DNA of 64,000 nt, taken from assembly GCF_014898055.3 (NCBI RefSeq), contig NW_023603184.1, positions 33,479,359 to 33,543,358 of the forward strand, in the 5' to 3' direction. Below the pieces are notes generated by a model. That model was not told where the DNA came from and searched no databases. It saw only the letters and a list, made by a program, of their open reading frames with translations. Origin of the DNA: Talpa occidentalis (taxonomy: Eukaryota; Chordata; Mammalia; Eulipotyphla; Talpidae). Shown here one piece after another: positions 11,701 through 23,999 of this stretch; the stretch's first letter is position 1; every line of letters begins with the position of its first letter. The translations under genes and the position numbers were made by a program.

Positions 11701-14390
11701 CCTCCAGAAAGAGCAGATCAGGTCTCTCCTGAAATGTCACCATACCAGAGAGGCTCAGTCAGATAGCATCGCCCCCTACCACCACATGGCTCTCTGCCCT
11801 TGTGTCCTGTTTATGTTCTTTACAGCTCTCACCACCGCCTGGCTAATTACATTCATACCTGTTTTTTTGTTTTTTATTTGCCTCCTGCCCCAGAATGTAA
11901 GTTCCATGTTGAGGGAGGCTTTGCTGGCCCATTCCGGTGCTTCCACTGGTCTGCAGCACGTCACAGGTGTCTAATAAATGTGTGTCACACGTGTAGTTTA
12001 TTTACATTTGTGACCAGGCTGTCCTTTTCATTGCTCCAGATGCAGTTATTGGTTTCTACACACATGCACTAGCTGGCCACATACTGAACTTCATTTTGTT
12101 TTTTCTCTGTTTGTACTTTACATTGGCTGATACTTTTGAAATAACACATCACCGATTTTTTTGAAGACTCAGTTGTTGGCACCTCCTGCAAACCATCTTT
12201 TAAATAATAATTGGCTCACACAGACATTTGACAGGGGCTATTTGACAGATAATTCAACATTGAGGTTATTAGTGTCTGGAGGACTTATATCCTGTGCCTT
12301 CTATGATGAAACGATGACAATTATCAAATGTCTGTGAAGGACACTTTTCCTGAGGATTATAAATACCTCCTCATTTTCAAGATGGTTGGACCAAACTGGC
12401 GCAGAATGCTAGGTCCAGCTCAAGGTGGTTAATCAATCGTGTCTTGATTCTGAATCCCAGGTCAACACTGTGGCCCCTTTGGGCAAATTGCTTAATCCCT
12501 CTGAGTCTGTTTTCTCATTTGTAAAACACTGGTAATTATAGCACCTCACTCCTTTAACTGGGGGGATTAATTAATGCAAATAGGGCACCTTGTAAGTACT
12601 CAATTGGTGTAAGTTGCTGATTGTTTTGTCACTATCAGTATTGACATTTTTATGTTTACCCCCAAGGTCACCATGCTGGTTGTGACGGAAATAAGATGGG
12701 AGAGTCCAGGGTCGCTGAGTCTCCTAGACAGCTTCATCCCTGTGTTCCTTTTATGCTGAAGCAGGGCCCTGGGGTTTGACTATAGGGGGCAAGAGTGAAT
12801 TGAGGGGTAGGGCCAGTTCTGCTTGCTCCCAGCCCCTTAGGAGGAAGGGCTTCCCGCTCCTATACATTAAGCTTCCCAGGCAGGGGTCCTTTGCTTAAAG
12901 GGTGGCACAGCTAAAATAAAAGCTTGAAAGCTGTGGCATGAAATCATGATGCCACAGATCCTGCAAAAATACGTTTTTCTGCAACATTGAAATCTTTTTT
13001 ATATTCTCTTCCTAATTTGAAGTAGAATGATGTCATGTAGTTCCACCAACACTACCAAATAGCACCACCGCACACGCCAAATAGCTGCTATTTATGCAAG
13101 ACCAACATGGATTCCTACTAAAATGGGCAGTTACTTCAATAATAATAATTAATAATTACACCACTAAATAACATTTATAAATTTCTCCATGGTATGGTAG
13201 GCTACTCTTCACGTTCCAAAGCTCTTCCCAAAAGAGCACATTTAGGGCATGTGATAATGTTTATATAATTTAGCCTCTACTGCAAAAAAGGTATCCCCTT
13301 CCTCGAATCATTGTCAGCAGCACAAACAACAAAGGGGATTATCTTCTCCTGTTAGCCAGTCAGGAGTACAGACTACACAAGGATGGCCTAATGCACAGGT
13401 GCCAAGGGGGCCCTCCAGAGCCACCATGTATGGACTCATGTCCAGGCACTTGGTGGCTCTGGGGTGGGTGCAAGAAAAAAAAATGCCTGTGAAGAGATGA
13501 AACTCCTTATAAAGTTGAATCTTGCAACCTTAATGGGGATTTCTCAAATGTGACTGTACTTGACTAGGACCCCTTGAATTTTATGCCACTAAGTGGGAAA
13601 GAGGGGATTGACTGTTTCAGGACACCAGAACCTTGTCAAAAGAACTTTGTAAATTCTAGTAGGCTATTAACCTGTGATCTGGCCTTCTTCCTCTTCGTTC
13701 CTGTGAGTCAACTATAATTGAAATGCACAGTTGAGAATTGAAATTGAAAATACATTGCTTAATTATATCCTTCTGGATAGCCCAGAACAATTGCCACATG
13801 CTCTGATTTTGTATGCGGCTTAATGTGTGGGCTGACAGGTTCAGAGGCAGCTCTGGAAGGCCACTTCTATAACAGGACCAGAGGACCCTGTAGTCAGGAC
13901 ACTTATTCCTCTTTGCTGTGGCAGGAGATTACTCAGGCAGATTTCTGCAAGCTGTACTCATTGATCCCAAATTGTTAAAAGGAATCTGCTTTATGATAGC
14001 TAAAAAAGAGGCAATGTCTGCACCTTTTTCTGACATGTATATATTTCTGAGATGTAAAGCATGTATAGGCTAAACTATGATGTAGTAACAAATAGTCCTA
14101 AATGTCAGTAGCTTGTAACAGCGAAGGTTATTTCTTGCTTGCATGACAAGTTTCCCCCAGACCTGCCGTTGCTCCCTGCCTGTCATCATGACTCTGGGAA
14201 ACAGGGTGATTTGGCCTCCACCATTGCCAGAGGCCAGGGCAGGGGTAAAAGGTCTGGGAATCGTGTACATGTCACTTCTCATATTTATTGGCCAAAAGAA
14301 ATTATGTGGCCATGAGTAACTTCCAGTATAAGCTTACCTAAGTTCAAGATGAGGAGAGCCAGCATATTTCTGCATAACCCTAATTACTAC

Positions 14391-14428
<38 letters not shown>

Positions 14429-17400
14429 AAATGATCAATAAAGGCTTTCAGTAAAATCCTATACTAATATTTTAGTTGTGCAACCATCCCAGGCTGGGTC
14501 AGTTCATTGCCGATTCCTGCAGATGAAAAGAGAATTTTGGAGCCCTCACTATCACTTTACAGGCTTTTAATGCTGAATCAGAGGACAGACCAGCTGGCAG
14601 GAAGGCAGCAACTGAGCCCTCCCCAACCTCAGAGTGACGCCACTGTGCATCCCTAGCTTCTGGGCACAGGTGTCCGCTCTCACGTATGAACATGCCTGGT
14701 GCTCTCTGGGTCCAGATGTCCATAATCATAGGTGAGCGTACCCTGAGCACACGCCTCTTGGCCAGGACACCCACGCAACTTAGGAGGAGTATAAGACTGC
14801 AGGTGGTAGCCCTAAGAAGCTAGCAGTGGGAGGGCGGAAAAAAGCCTGATTTTAACTCCATTTTCCCTACAGCCCATATACTAAATCTGTATTAAATTTT
14901 GCTTTTGCAACCTTAAAATGAAAATTCTAAACATCAAAATATAGCATTGACTGAAGTGATTTGTGAATGCAATGGCTTCGACTTAGGTTACACATGAGAA
15001 ACATCTGGAAAGTTTCTTACTCTCCCAGGGCACACCTCAGGCCAACTCAATTAGAACGCTCTGGAGGTGGAACCCAGGCATCATAGTTGTAAAAACTCCC
15101 CACATGATTTCAATGTGCATGTAAAATTGAAACACTCTGTGTTAATCTTCCCTACGGAGTGCTTTGGTCTTCAAAATAAAGATGTATGGAGAATGCCTTC
15201 AAAGAGAAACTTTATTAGAACTTGAGTACAAGCGAATTGCTCTTTTCTGAAAAGTAATTTTGAGGGGTCAACAGCTTGCCTTATATTTAGGCATATCTAA
15301 CAGTAAGTTTTTGTTTCTTTTATGTTGTTTTGCTAATAATCCTAGCTATAAGGATATACATTTGCTTATTTGTTGCATCTAGTATTCCATTTTGATTTGT
15401 TTTCCTTTGTGGTTATAATTTTTCACTGGAGGCAGTCATCTGCACGGAATGTATACACAATGCACAACCAAGCCCTCTGGACAATTTTGCCTTTGCGTTT
15501 ATTTTTTTTTTTTTTTTTTTTTTTGCTGAGGCCTTACGAGTTTCATCATGCTAAACCACTTTGCACTGTGTGTTAACTTCTGGTTTAGGATTTTAGTATT
15601 AAGTGCAGAGTGGAAACTTGACATTTTATCTGTGGCATGCAGAGGCCTGAGCTTGATTTCTCACAGGGTGTATGTGTACACATAGTTTTCTAAAATGCAG
15701 GGGGGCTCCCAGCTTTTTACATCATTCCCTGCCACAGGGGTATTTTCAGATCTTTCTTCCTGAAAAAGACAATACTTGAGGTTTCTCTCTCTCTCTCTGT
15801 GTCTTTCCCTCTCTCCCCAGCCCCTCCCTCCCTCCCTCCCTCCAGTCCTCACTTGAGCCTACTGTTTTCAATGGGAGCATTAAAACCTCAGTCTGCAGCA
15901 CCATGTCCTGTATCTGGGTCTGGCCTGCTCTAGGGTCAGCTTGACCTTACTTCACATTGAGTTCCCTCATTGTTTCTGACACCCATCGAAGCTTTTAATT
16001 TTCTTTCAAGCTTGGCTGTATGTTAAAAAAAAAAAAAGTTGTTATCTTTTCCAGCTTTTCTACTTGTTCACTGTGGGGGAAAGGGACTCCTTTCTGAGAT
16101 TTCCTAAAGTGATTGTCCTGTGAAAATACCTGCAGTCCCCCACCACCCTTCAGTGTGCAGTTCCTGCCAGGAGGAAATCTGATCAAGGAGAAAACCTGTG
16201 AGCTGTTAGTCACTTATTTACTGCCCCAGGAGGACTGACTCCCATGTTGTCAGCATCCTGAGGGCTTTCAAGCCTCAGTAGGACCCATGGGGGGGCCATG
16301 CAGGCCACGTGCCTGATTCATATCACTTACTTTCAGCATGCTGTGTGTTGGTTTATATATACACATGCATCCATATTTATGTCTTAATTCTAATTTTCTT
16401 GTTACTGAATAGTAGAAGTAGTTCCCTGTTACTGAATCGCTGGACAATTGACCTACATGAGTTATATTCTCTGACTCTTCCCTATTTGAGATTCCCCCCC
16501 ACCTACTTTTTTGCAATTAATGACACTGCTGAGACCATTTTTTGTATGTTAATCTTGACAACATGTCTGGTTACATTTCCTTTGACTAGATTTCTGGAAT
16601 TGAAATTGCCAAGTTAAAGGTATAAGTATTTTTGCCACATCTTGCCAAATTGTCTTTTCAGTATTGGTTAGATAAATTTTTTGTCTGTTAACAGCATGTG
16701 AGGGTAACTTTCTCACCTCCTGCTTGCCAGCATTGAATATTGTATTCCTTTGTTCTAAAAAATGAGGCCTAACTGACATCGAACATTTACTAGTTTCAGG
16801 TGTATGACACATCATGGCTTGATGTTTGTATATGTTGCAAAATGATCACTATAGCAAGTGTAGTTAACATCCAGTTACAAGTTTTTCTTCTTGTGTTGAA
16901 AACTTTTACCATCTACTCCTTCCACAATTTTCAAATATATAGACTATTATTGCATTTTCAACTTCAACAAGTAGGTGAAAAAACGAATTATCATTAAAAA
17001 TTGTTTATTTGCTAGTAAGAAAATATTTTCTTACCATATTTTTATTGTCTGCTTGTGTTTTGGGTTTTTAATTATCTTTGATAATTGCCCCTATAGAAGT
17101 TTTTATCCATTTTTGTGGTTTGGGGCATTTTTATTATTAATGTAAGATTTCTTTTTTTTTTTCTACAATGTTTTTTTAGGCTGTAATTTGTCTTTTGTTT
17201 TTAATATTCTAGAAGTTAATATTTTATAGTCAGATTTCTTATGTCTTGCTTGATTGTTCTTGTCCTTATTAAATATTTCTCTAACTCAATTTTGATCTAC
17301 CTTCTCTATTTATTTTATAGTTTAAGTTTTCACATATAATACTTAACTGTCTAAATTTTATTTTTGTTGTATGATATATAAAACAAAGATCTCATTTTTT

Positions 17401-20400
17401 TGTAATAGAAGTAATTTTAGCCGCATATTTTAGTGGTGCATGGACAAGTTCCCCTTGATTACACATGCAGAATGTTCTTAGCTATTTATATTGTTTATCG
17501 CTTTATAACAAATGACCCCAATAATAAACATTTATTATTTCTCAGCTTCTGTGGTCTAAGAATTTAGGAGTGGCTTAGCTGGTGGTTTTGGCTCAAGATA
17601 TTTCATGAGGTTACATTAAGAATTCAACCAGAGCTACTGTTAACCTAAGATTTGCTGGGGGCTGGAGGAGCTGCTTTGAGATTGTCCTTTCACATGACTG
17701 TTGGCAGAAGGGCTTAACTCCTGGACAGCTGTTATAGGTGGCCGTAGGTCCTCGCCATGTGGACTTTCCCATGGTATATTTGGGTGTCTTTACAGTGTGG
17801 CAGCAGGCTTCTCCCAACCTGAGTGATCTGAGAGAGAACATGGCAAGTGACAGTGCTTTTATGCTCTAACCTTGGAAGTGACACCCATCACTTATGACAT
17901 ATTCTAGTGGTCACTCAGAGCAATCTTGATAAGACACAGGAGGGGAACTGAATAATTGCAGGAATGTCAAGGGTGGGTCATTAGGGGCCTATTGGAGGTA
18001 GGTCACCGCATTTTTCTAGGAGAGGAAATTTAGGCTCAGCGTATTATTCTGCGGATGCCTTTCTACCCAACAGCATTTTCTCATTTTACATCCTCAAGAC
18101 CAAGGGTGGTATTTAGATGTTTCTTTTTCCTTTAGTTTTCTGTCCTATGACCATATGTAATTCTTAGATTTGTAATCAAGGGGAACTTGTCATCTGGGGC
18201 TTTGCTGTTACTGCCCTTATATCTTTCTTAGGAACATGTTGTCACTCATATACTATTTTCACTCCATCTAGTATTTACTGACTATTAATTTTGATAAAGA
18301 AATGTTAGTTGCCAAGAAATAGAACTTAAAGGCATTTATCCATATATGCATTACATATAAAACTTGGCACAGACACACATGTACTCAAACATATAGACCC
18401 ACATGTACATACTCTTTGAAGCTTAGGGAAGAATCCCAAGACTTTTGGGCAGAGAGGCCCAGAGAAAGGAAGAGATTTGTGTATGACTACATGGAGAAAG
18501 TTAGTGAAAGTCTTATTCTTCCTACTTACTCCCTGCTTGACTCACCCTACTTTTATAAAGGGGTGTGTGTGTGTGTGTGTTTTGGAGTGTGTTCTGAATG
18601 GAGAGGAATTACTCAGTAATTCTCAGCAGATTGGGGAATCTTGCCTGCTTCCATCCATTTTCATCTCTAAAGTGTGACTGTCTCTTCCCAGTCACCTCGC
18701 ACTTAGAGCACATGTCATTGTGTGGGTGATCACAGTCCCTAGCCTCTGACTTGTTTGTGGATTGTGACCCATGATTCTCTCTATCCTGCACTTTTGGAAA
18801 GCCAACCGGCAATCAAATAGTAATTGCTTCCTTCTGTGTGGATTTCTCATGCCAAAGACTGCCGTGGCAAGCAGGAAGCTGGCTCTCAGAAGAACAGAGG
18901 GCCTAGAGTAAGACATGTAGCTGTGGATGTGGTAGCCTTACAGCCCACATTTTCCAAGAGTCCTGATTTCACATTATTTATCGTGTTGGCCTGATAAACA
19001 ACTCAAATGCCCTAGCAGTTCCACCATGTAAACCACATTTTATGAAGTTTCTTACTGCTGAAAGAAGCACAGAATCCCTTGGTAAGACTGTGTCATCCTA
19101 GAATTGGTTTGAAAATATATCTCTGTCATTATGCAAAGAGGAATTTTTTTTTTTCCTTTTAACTGGTGAGATTTAGAAAGACAAAAACAATCCTATTTGG
19201 GGCATGTACAATTAGGAAGCGCTGACCCAATATCCCAGCTCTCTGAGGAAATCTAAGCACTCTCCCTCTTAGCTCTCCATCCAAGCAGGTGTGTAGATGT
19301 TTGTCTCCTGGGCAAAGGTCACAATGCTAGGAACTCAGCTGTGGTGGGGAAGCTGACATTGGAGACTTCCCAGCCCCTAATGGGGAGATGAGATGTGAAT
19401 ATACATTGTAATTAACACAAGTTGGAAGTGTGAATACATCAGGGGATGTTGTGTAAGCAACACTGCAGTGATAAAGAAAAGAAACAGGAGTTGTGGAGCA
19501 GGCTGTTGGGTGCAGGATGCCGCTCAAGAGCAAGATCCTAGCCTCTTTATTGACAGAGAAAAGGGTGGGTCAAACTGAATATTGGATTTTTTGGCTTTAG
19601 GGTAAGCGAGTCCACTGATGTACTCCAAGCCCCACCCACAGCTCCAATCTTATTAACAAGGCGTTCCACTGATCAGTCCCTGGGGTGCAAATCATATCAG
19701 TCAAGGGTCTCCCGGGCATTCCTGGTCATTCCTAGGTATACCTGTTGCCCCAGGGCGATCAAGCATCCTGCTCTTGTTTAACTTGAAAGGAGCCTTGTAC
19801 ACTACACCCACAAGGGAATATAGATATCTCCATGATCTATAAAGATTCCAATTCTTTAAGCCCTCAGCACAATGAGTGTAATAATTGTCATCCCTTCACC
19901 AAACCGTGTCAGCTGCGGTGGCTCATCTGGGACTGGAAGACCCAAAACAGCCTCACTCTCTCCAGCATGTGACTAGGCTTTGTAACGTGGTGATTTAAGT
20001 ATGAAGAGTGGGAGCGTGGAAGTTGTTAAGCCTCTTACAGCCCAGGCCTGGAGCTGGCACACAGTCACTCGACTGCTCTCTGTTGATCCCAGCCAGTCAC
20101 TAGGCCAGGCCCAAGTCAGGAATCACCTTGTGAGCAGGGGGGTGGGATGGGAGGAACTTATGCTGGCCATCTCTGTAGCCTACCACATTAACTTAAAAAC
20201 TTAGTTACCACGTTAACTTTAAAACTTAAAATCAAACACATTTTAATTGAAAAACTGAAGAATGGTATCTCATTGCTGTAACCAGCTTGTTTTTGGTCAC
20301 TGGTGAGAACTGGCTGTGTTTTCTTAGTTTCCTAAGTGTGAGTTTCCACTGAGGATTGTCCACCTGACAGGTCTCTTCCTCTTATGCCCAACCCAAGATT

Positions 20401-20703
20401 AAAGATGTATTTTTTTTTTTTTTTGGCCAGTTCCTTGAAAATGGCATCCACCCTTTTAAATAAGGTTCCTGCTTCTCTCTTGTTCCAGGCACAAAAACTG
20501 GTGCAGACATTAGCGATGGTACCTGTGAGCCTGGACTGGCTTCCCCGGCTTCCTGCATGAGCTCCTTCCCAGTGCTGCATCTTGTTGAGGACTTGAGGCT
20601 GGCCCTGGAGACGCTGGAGCACCCTCAGGAGAGGGCAGCCCTCCTGAGCCAGATCCCAGGCCCCACAGCTGCCTACATAAAGGAGTGGTTTGGGGAGAGC
20701 TTG
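8641..20703 (+). CDS. PPFIBP2: PPFIBP2 (liprin-beta-2), first two constitutive coding exons, partial gene
   Basis: Liprin-beta-2 is a cytoplasmic scaffold of the LAR-interacting liprin family. Family members carry N-terminal coiled coils and three C-terminal SAM domains, and pair with alpha-liprins. Only the N-terminus is here. Exon 8641-8740 codes MASDASHALEAALEQMDG..., and exon 20489-20703 continues TKTGADISDGTCEPG... to AAYIKEWFGESL. Joined in phase they give about 93 residues, before the coiled coil begins. The match is to my memory of the mammalian protein and is close enough that the assignment is not in doubt. I found no later exon (the next should begin with residues like SQVNHH) before the gap at 30453 or anywhere after it. 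The gene is therefore cut by the window, by the gap or by a rearrangement. All recognised exons have AG/GT borders. Confidence 0.93.
9004..9270 (-). mobile_element. tRNA-derived SINE (older subfamily)
   Basis: Reverse-oriented copy of the window's dominant SINE: an A-rich tail complement at 9004-9040 and a degraded head 'cctccctggtggctca' at the right end. It is flanked by an imperfect 14-bp target duplication (GGATTTTCACTTTT / GGATTTCCACTTTT). It lies in PPFIBP2 intron sequence. Confidence 0.85.
9275..10864 (+). other. PPFIBP2: PPFIBP2 intronic sequence
   Basis: Unique intronic sequence between the start exon and the candidate cassette exon. I see no RNA gene or further exon. Short open frames look random. 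A purine-rich GGGGGAGGGGG stretch lies near 10708-10745. Confidence 0.5.
10865..10951 (+). CDS. PPFIBP2: Candidate in-frame cassette exon of PPFIBP2
   Basis: An 87-bp segment with a strong acceptor (tract 'tgccttctcttttccccacatag') and a consensus donor (ACAG|gtgaga). Its length is a multiple of three, and its phase 1-1 borders match those of the flanking constitutive exons. Insertion would add 29 residues (DLPKRTKPLAKSPVSGRTVW...) after IIAG without a stop. I do not recall this insert in known liprin-beta-2 isoforms. It could be a real alternative exon or a chance splice-like segment; only transcript data can decide. Confidence 0.4.
11175..11345 (+). repeat. MIR SINE
   Basis: Good MIR order: 'tttgagtcctagctctaccc', 'gatctcttcctcggttttctcac', 'aaaaatgggactaatagtagtatccacc'. 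Ancient, in PPFIBP2 intron. Confidence 0.75.
11450..11990 (+). mobile_element. L2 LINE 3' end
   Basis: Long L2 match: 'ggataaaatctaaagtcctcatcatgacc', 'gctgttccctctgctggaatgctgtcc', 'caggtctctcctgaaatgtcacc', 'gaatgtaagttccatgttgaggg', ending 'ctaataaatgtgtg'. The open frames on both strands here are by-products of this repeat. Confidence 0.85.
12430..12625 (+). repeat. MIR SINE
   Basis: MIR core 'ggcaaattgcttaatccctctgagtctgttttctcatttgtaaaac' followed by 'gtaagtactcaattggtg'. Ancient, intronic. Confidence 0.75.
12626..14050 (+). other. PPFIBP2: PPFIBP2 intron, nothing recognised
   Basis: AT-rich intronic sequence with no convincing repeat name, exon or RNA gene that I can identify. An AATAATAATT-rich patch lies near 13138-13155. 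Confidence 0.4.
14055..14330 (+). repeat. Old interspersed repeat, class uncertain
   Basis: The block 'gtagtaacaaatagtcctaaatgtcagtagcttgtaacagcgaaggttatttcttgc' resembles a placental repeat family seen again at 17490-18005. I could not settle its class (LTR or DNA transposon), so no name is given. Confidence 0.4.
14391..14424 (+). repeat. (AT)n microsatellite
   Basis: About 16 uninterrupted AT units in PPFIBP2 intron sequence. Likely length-polymorphic. Confidence 0.95.
14990..15145 (+). mobile_element. MER5A-like hAT relic
   Basis: Order 'cacatgagaaacatctggaaag', 'aactcaattagaacgctctggaggtggaacccaggca', 'ccccacatgatttcaatgtgcatgtaaaattgaaacac' fits the MER5A group. Diverged. Confidence 0.5.
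15786..15845 (+). repeat. CT/CCCT-rich simple repeats
   Basis: (TC)n followed by CCCT repeats ('cccctccctccctccctccctcc'), a pyrimidine-only stretch. A separate poly(T) run of about 28 lies at 15499-15524. Confidence 0.85.
16749..16985 (-). mobile_element. L1 3' end fragment, old
   Basis: Minus-strand L1M-type 3' region: 'actagtttcaggtgtatgaca', 'gtatatgttgcaaaatgatcactatagcaagtgtagttaacatcc', 'tttttcttcttgtgttgaaaacttttacc'. The AT-rich text to about 17430 may be further old L1 but is not certain. Confidence 0.7.
17490..18005 (+). repeat. Old interspersed repeat, same family as 14055-14330
   Basis: Starts 'gctttataacaaatgaccccaataataaacatttattatttctcagcttctgtggtc' and runs through 'ccatgtggactttccc' and 'catattctagtggtcactcagagcaa' to 'taggtcacc'. 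It is a widespread placental family whose name I cannot give securely. Confidence 0.5.
18010..20488 (+). other. PPFIBP2: PPFIBP2 intron upstream of exon 20489
   Basis: Mostly unique sequence. A short (GT)10 tract is at 18563-18582 and a poly(T) run at 20408-20424. 'tccagcatgtgactaggctttgtaacgtgg' near 19960 may be part of the repeat family at 17490. No exon is recognised. Confidence 0.4.
20489..20703 (+). CDS. PPFIBP2: PPFIBP2 second constitutive coding exon
   Basis: 215 bp with acceptor 'tcttgttccag' and donor TTG|gtaagt. It takes the single carried base to make Gly and then codes 71 residues ending in phase 0. The text contains FPVLHLVEDLRLALE and QIPGPTAAYIKEW, hallmark liprin-beta N-terminal sequence. 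No stop or frameshift. Confidence 0.95.
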
Positions 20704-21740
20704 GTAAGTAGGCCCATGGTCTTTTTGGGGAGCCACTAGGGAACGTAATTATGGAGCCCATGGGTGCCACCACTGCCTGTGGCTGGTACTCCCACTGTGC
20801 TTCTTCTGGTCTGTTCTTGGTTCCCATCCAGCTTTGGCCAACCCCATTGGCTGGTCCCTCCCAGTGGGAGGCTAGAGCCCAGCCAAGCAACTTCAGCTAC
20901 ACAATCAACCTGTTTGGGTGCTCCAATTGCTCTCTCCTGAGGAGAGATCTAGAACCCAAGAGGCACAAACATGGACAATTTGCCCCCCAGGGATAACATG
21001 TACAACTTGCTAATTTATAATTCCTATAATTCCTGGCTTCTCACCTCTGTTGCACCTTGGCTCCTTGTTTCTTACAATAACCAGGGTGAGGGCACTCTAG
21101 AAATACTTGCTGTCTCTAGAGTGGATACAGCTTCCTTAACTCTTACTCAATTCTAAGAGAAGCAGATGAATAAACAAACCTATAAATGTGTGACTTTGGT
21201 TACCCATTTTCTTCCTTGTGGAGACCAGCCAGTCAACTTTAAGACACTAATAGTACCTGAGAATAAGTAGACAAAGAGCTAGTTCATTGAGGAAGGCTAT
21301 GAACTAGTTCATTGCATTCCAGAAATGCAGCCATTTGAGGGCTGAGGAAGGCTGAGGAAGCAGAGGGAAACTATGCTCATCTAAGCAGAGCCTGAAAGCC
21401 AGGGTGCTGTCTTCCAAAGCCAGAGACTTGCAGACCAGGCTCAGAATTGGGAAGTATGCAGAGAGGTGAGTAGGCAGGAGCGGGAGACCACTAAATTAGA
21501 AGGAGAGTGTTGGTTGGAAACCACAGAACAAGGAGGTTGAGATACTTTTGCCCAGAGCCTAAGCCATTTGTGGTTAGCAGGTTACATCCCAGATGCCCTA
21601 GCTTGCTTTCTGCTCAGGAGCCTGTCAGTGTAGTCTCATCCCATGCCTTCCCCTACACACCGAAGAACACACCATTACACTCATTTTATGTTATTCAATA
21701 TTTTCATTATGTCAGATGTCTGCCTGGTGTTCTGTAATCT
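20704..21740 (+). other. PPFIBP2: PPFIBP2 intron, nothing recognised
   Basis: Unique intronic sequence. Several short open frames have no domain or splice support. A small direct repeat of 'ggctgagga' lies near 21339-21358. Confidence 0.4.
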
Positions 21741-22752
21741 ACCTATGCCAGTGTGGTAGGGTGAATACTGTCCTCCTGAAGAGGCCACATACTAATTGCT
21801 GTGGCTATGTCCAGTACCTGTGAATATGTTACCTTACATAGCAAAGGGGAAGGAAGCAGTGGGAGCTGAGGCTGCTTGTCAGCTAGGTTTAAAAGGAGCA
21901 GCCCAGGTAGACCCAGTGTCATCCCTGGAGTCCTTGTAAATAGGAGGAGGAGGCAGAAGAGTCAGTGTCAGGATGATGTGAGGGGAGGACTCATTTTTAG
22001 ATTCTAGTCATTATTTTTACTGTATTTTTTTATTGAGGTAACAATGGTTAACAATACTGTATATGATTTTGGGGTACAGGGTCACACCTCTTCAGATGGT
22101 TGTTCTAACACCATGCCCCCACCACATACCCATGATCCCCATCCTGGTCCATTAGACCCCTTTCCCTGACCCTCATTGTATCTTCAATTGTTTTGTTTTA
22201 GTTTTTCTGTCCCTTTGTTTTGTTTCTCTCTATTCCACATATGAGTAAAATTATCCAGTATTTGTCTTTCTCCTTTTGATTTATTTTGCTTAGCATAAAC
22301 ACCCTCCAGTTCCATCCACGTTATCCCAAATGGCAAGATTTCATTTTTTCTTATAGCTGAGTAATATTTCATTGTGTATGTTGATCACATCTTCTTCCTC
22401 ATGGCTTGGCTATTGTAAACAGTTCTATAATCAGCACAGGTGTGCATCTATCCCTTGAATTAGTGTTCATGTGTCCTTAGGGTAGATACCTGGGAGAGGG
22501 GAGGCTGGGTCCTAAGGTAGATCTATTTTTGCATTTTTGAAGGGGGGAAAGAGCCACAGGATGCAGACAGCTCCTCCAACCTGAAAAAGAGTCTCTCCTG
22601 GAGCCTTCAGAGAGGAAAGCAGCACTCCTGGCACCTTGCTTTTGGCCCAGGGAGACCCCTTTCAGATTTCCAACTTCTAGAACCACAAGATAACACATTT
22701 GCATTGTTGTAAGTCATTAAGCTTATTGTTACATTGGCCACAGGAAACTACT
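21741..22752 (+). mobile_element. MLT1-type MaLR LTR split by a later L1
   Basis: The left part (21741 to about 22000: 'gtagggtgaatactgtcctcctgaagaggccacatac', 'cctgtgaatatgttaccttacatagcaaaggg') and the right part (about 22540-22752: 'gatttccaacttctagaaccac', 'gtaagtcattaagcttattgttac', 'ggaaactactaca') are the two ends of one MLT1-like LTR. An inverted L1 interrupts them, so the LTR is the older of the two. Confidence 0.7.
22012..22505 (-). mobile_element. L1 3' end, inserted into MLT1 LTR
   Basis: Minus-strand L1 3' UTR and ORF2 end. It includes the complement of the text coding MKYYSAIRKNEILPFG, the usual L1 ORF2 C-terminal region. 5'-truncated and defective. Confidence 0.85.
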
Positions 22753-23323
22753 ACAGCTAGATGCTATCTGGGTGAAGGAGGGGGGCAGAGGTTTGGGGGG
22801 CTGCTGAATGGGCCTCAGGTACTCTTGATGCGGTTTAGGTGTGAAAACACATTCCTCATCTCTTCCCCCAAATGCGGATATCCTTGGTGGGCCTCTCAGA
22901 TTTCTGCTGATAACCAACAGGAGTTCCCTTGTTGTGCTCTTACTGTTCTAAATGAGGCTGGCAGGGGGTTTCAGAGTGTGGGTGTGTCTTTAGCTTTCTT
23001 TCTGCTCCCACAACAGAAGGCATCATCCCTTTTTGTCAACCCAGGGTCCACTGGGCGCTCTCTGGCTGTTACTGTCCTTTCTGGCTCTAGGATGCTGGTC
23101 CTGGCTTCTGCCCAGCCATCTCTGACCATCTCCTGCTCACCTCTCTGTCAGCTGTGACTCTTTATTTTCCACTTTATCCAGGACATAGGCACTGACCCCT
23201 CCCATTATCCACGACTGACGCATGTACAGGAAAGGAAATTATTGACACTGCAGGAACATGGCAAGTCCATAGTCTCTCATTCTGAAACCTCTGGTTCCAA
23301 AGTTTTGGAACTCAGAGTGATTG

Positions 23324-23918
23324 TGTTACAGTGCAAGGAGAGGGGCAGCCCAAACCCCAAAAACCTGCCTATTCTATATAGGGTTCTGCCATCCGCCACA
23401 TTAACACAAAACATGAGACTTTAATGGGAAGGAACTTTAATACAATTAGGAAACAATACAGGAAAGGCAGAGAATCTAGTTTCTAAATCAAGCACCCAAA
23501 GTTACCCGTCCCCTCGGGGTAAAACTCCATCCAAATGGGATTGGCCCAGAGCAAGGCCCCAAAGCCTGCCACAAGTCTAAAGCATCTTCCAATGGGGACC
23601 CACAGAAAAGGGTCAGAAACAACCAGACAAGCCCGGAAGGAAAAGAGCAAAATCAAAATCAAGATAAAAGCTGCCATTGTCACCTCCCCACGGGTCTCAC
23701 CCACATCTGTGTCACCCAGTCGACGACCAAAAGGCAAGCGCAGTTTCTTCACGTGTCTCTAGGCTCCATGTACCTCCTCCAGGTCTCCTTCTGGCTCCAT
23801 CCTGCTTCCTTCCTCAGTCTCCTCTGCAGCTTCTTCTCTTCCTGCTCAGCTCCACCCTCCATTTGGGTGGGGCAGGGAACCTGGAACCTCCCCCTTTCCT
23901 GGGGACCACCCTGTTACA
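23324..23918 (-). mobile_element. Solo-type LTR, family X, copy 1
   Basis: About 595 bp starting TGTTACA and ending TGTTACA in plus-strand reading, so its ends obey the TG...CA rule. The flanking 4 bp are ATTG and ATGG, an imperfect target duplication. Orientation is minus: 'attaaagttccttcccattaaagtctc' appears on that strand near the 3' end. A second, roughly 87% identical copy lies in the opposite direction at about 36405-36952. No internal retroviral region is attached. An open frame of 89 codons (23483-23752 minus) is shared with copy 2. Confidence 0.7.
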
Positions 23919-23999
23919 ATGGGACCTTGACAGATCAGAGTGCACGTATGTTGTACACGCTCCATCTCTAGAACACGCAGGGTGGGAAGCACATTGACA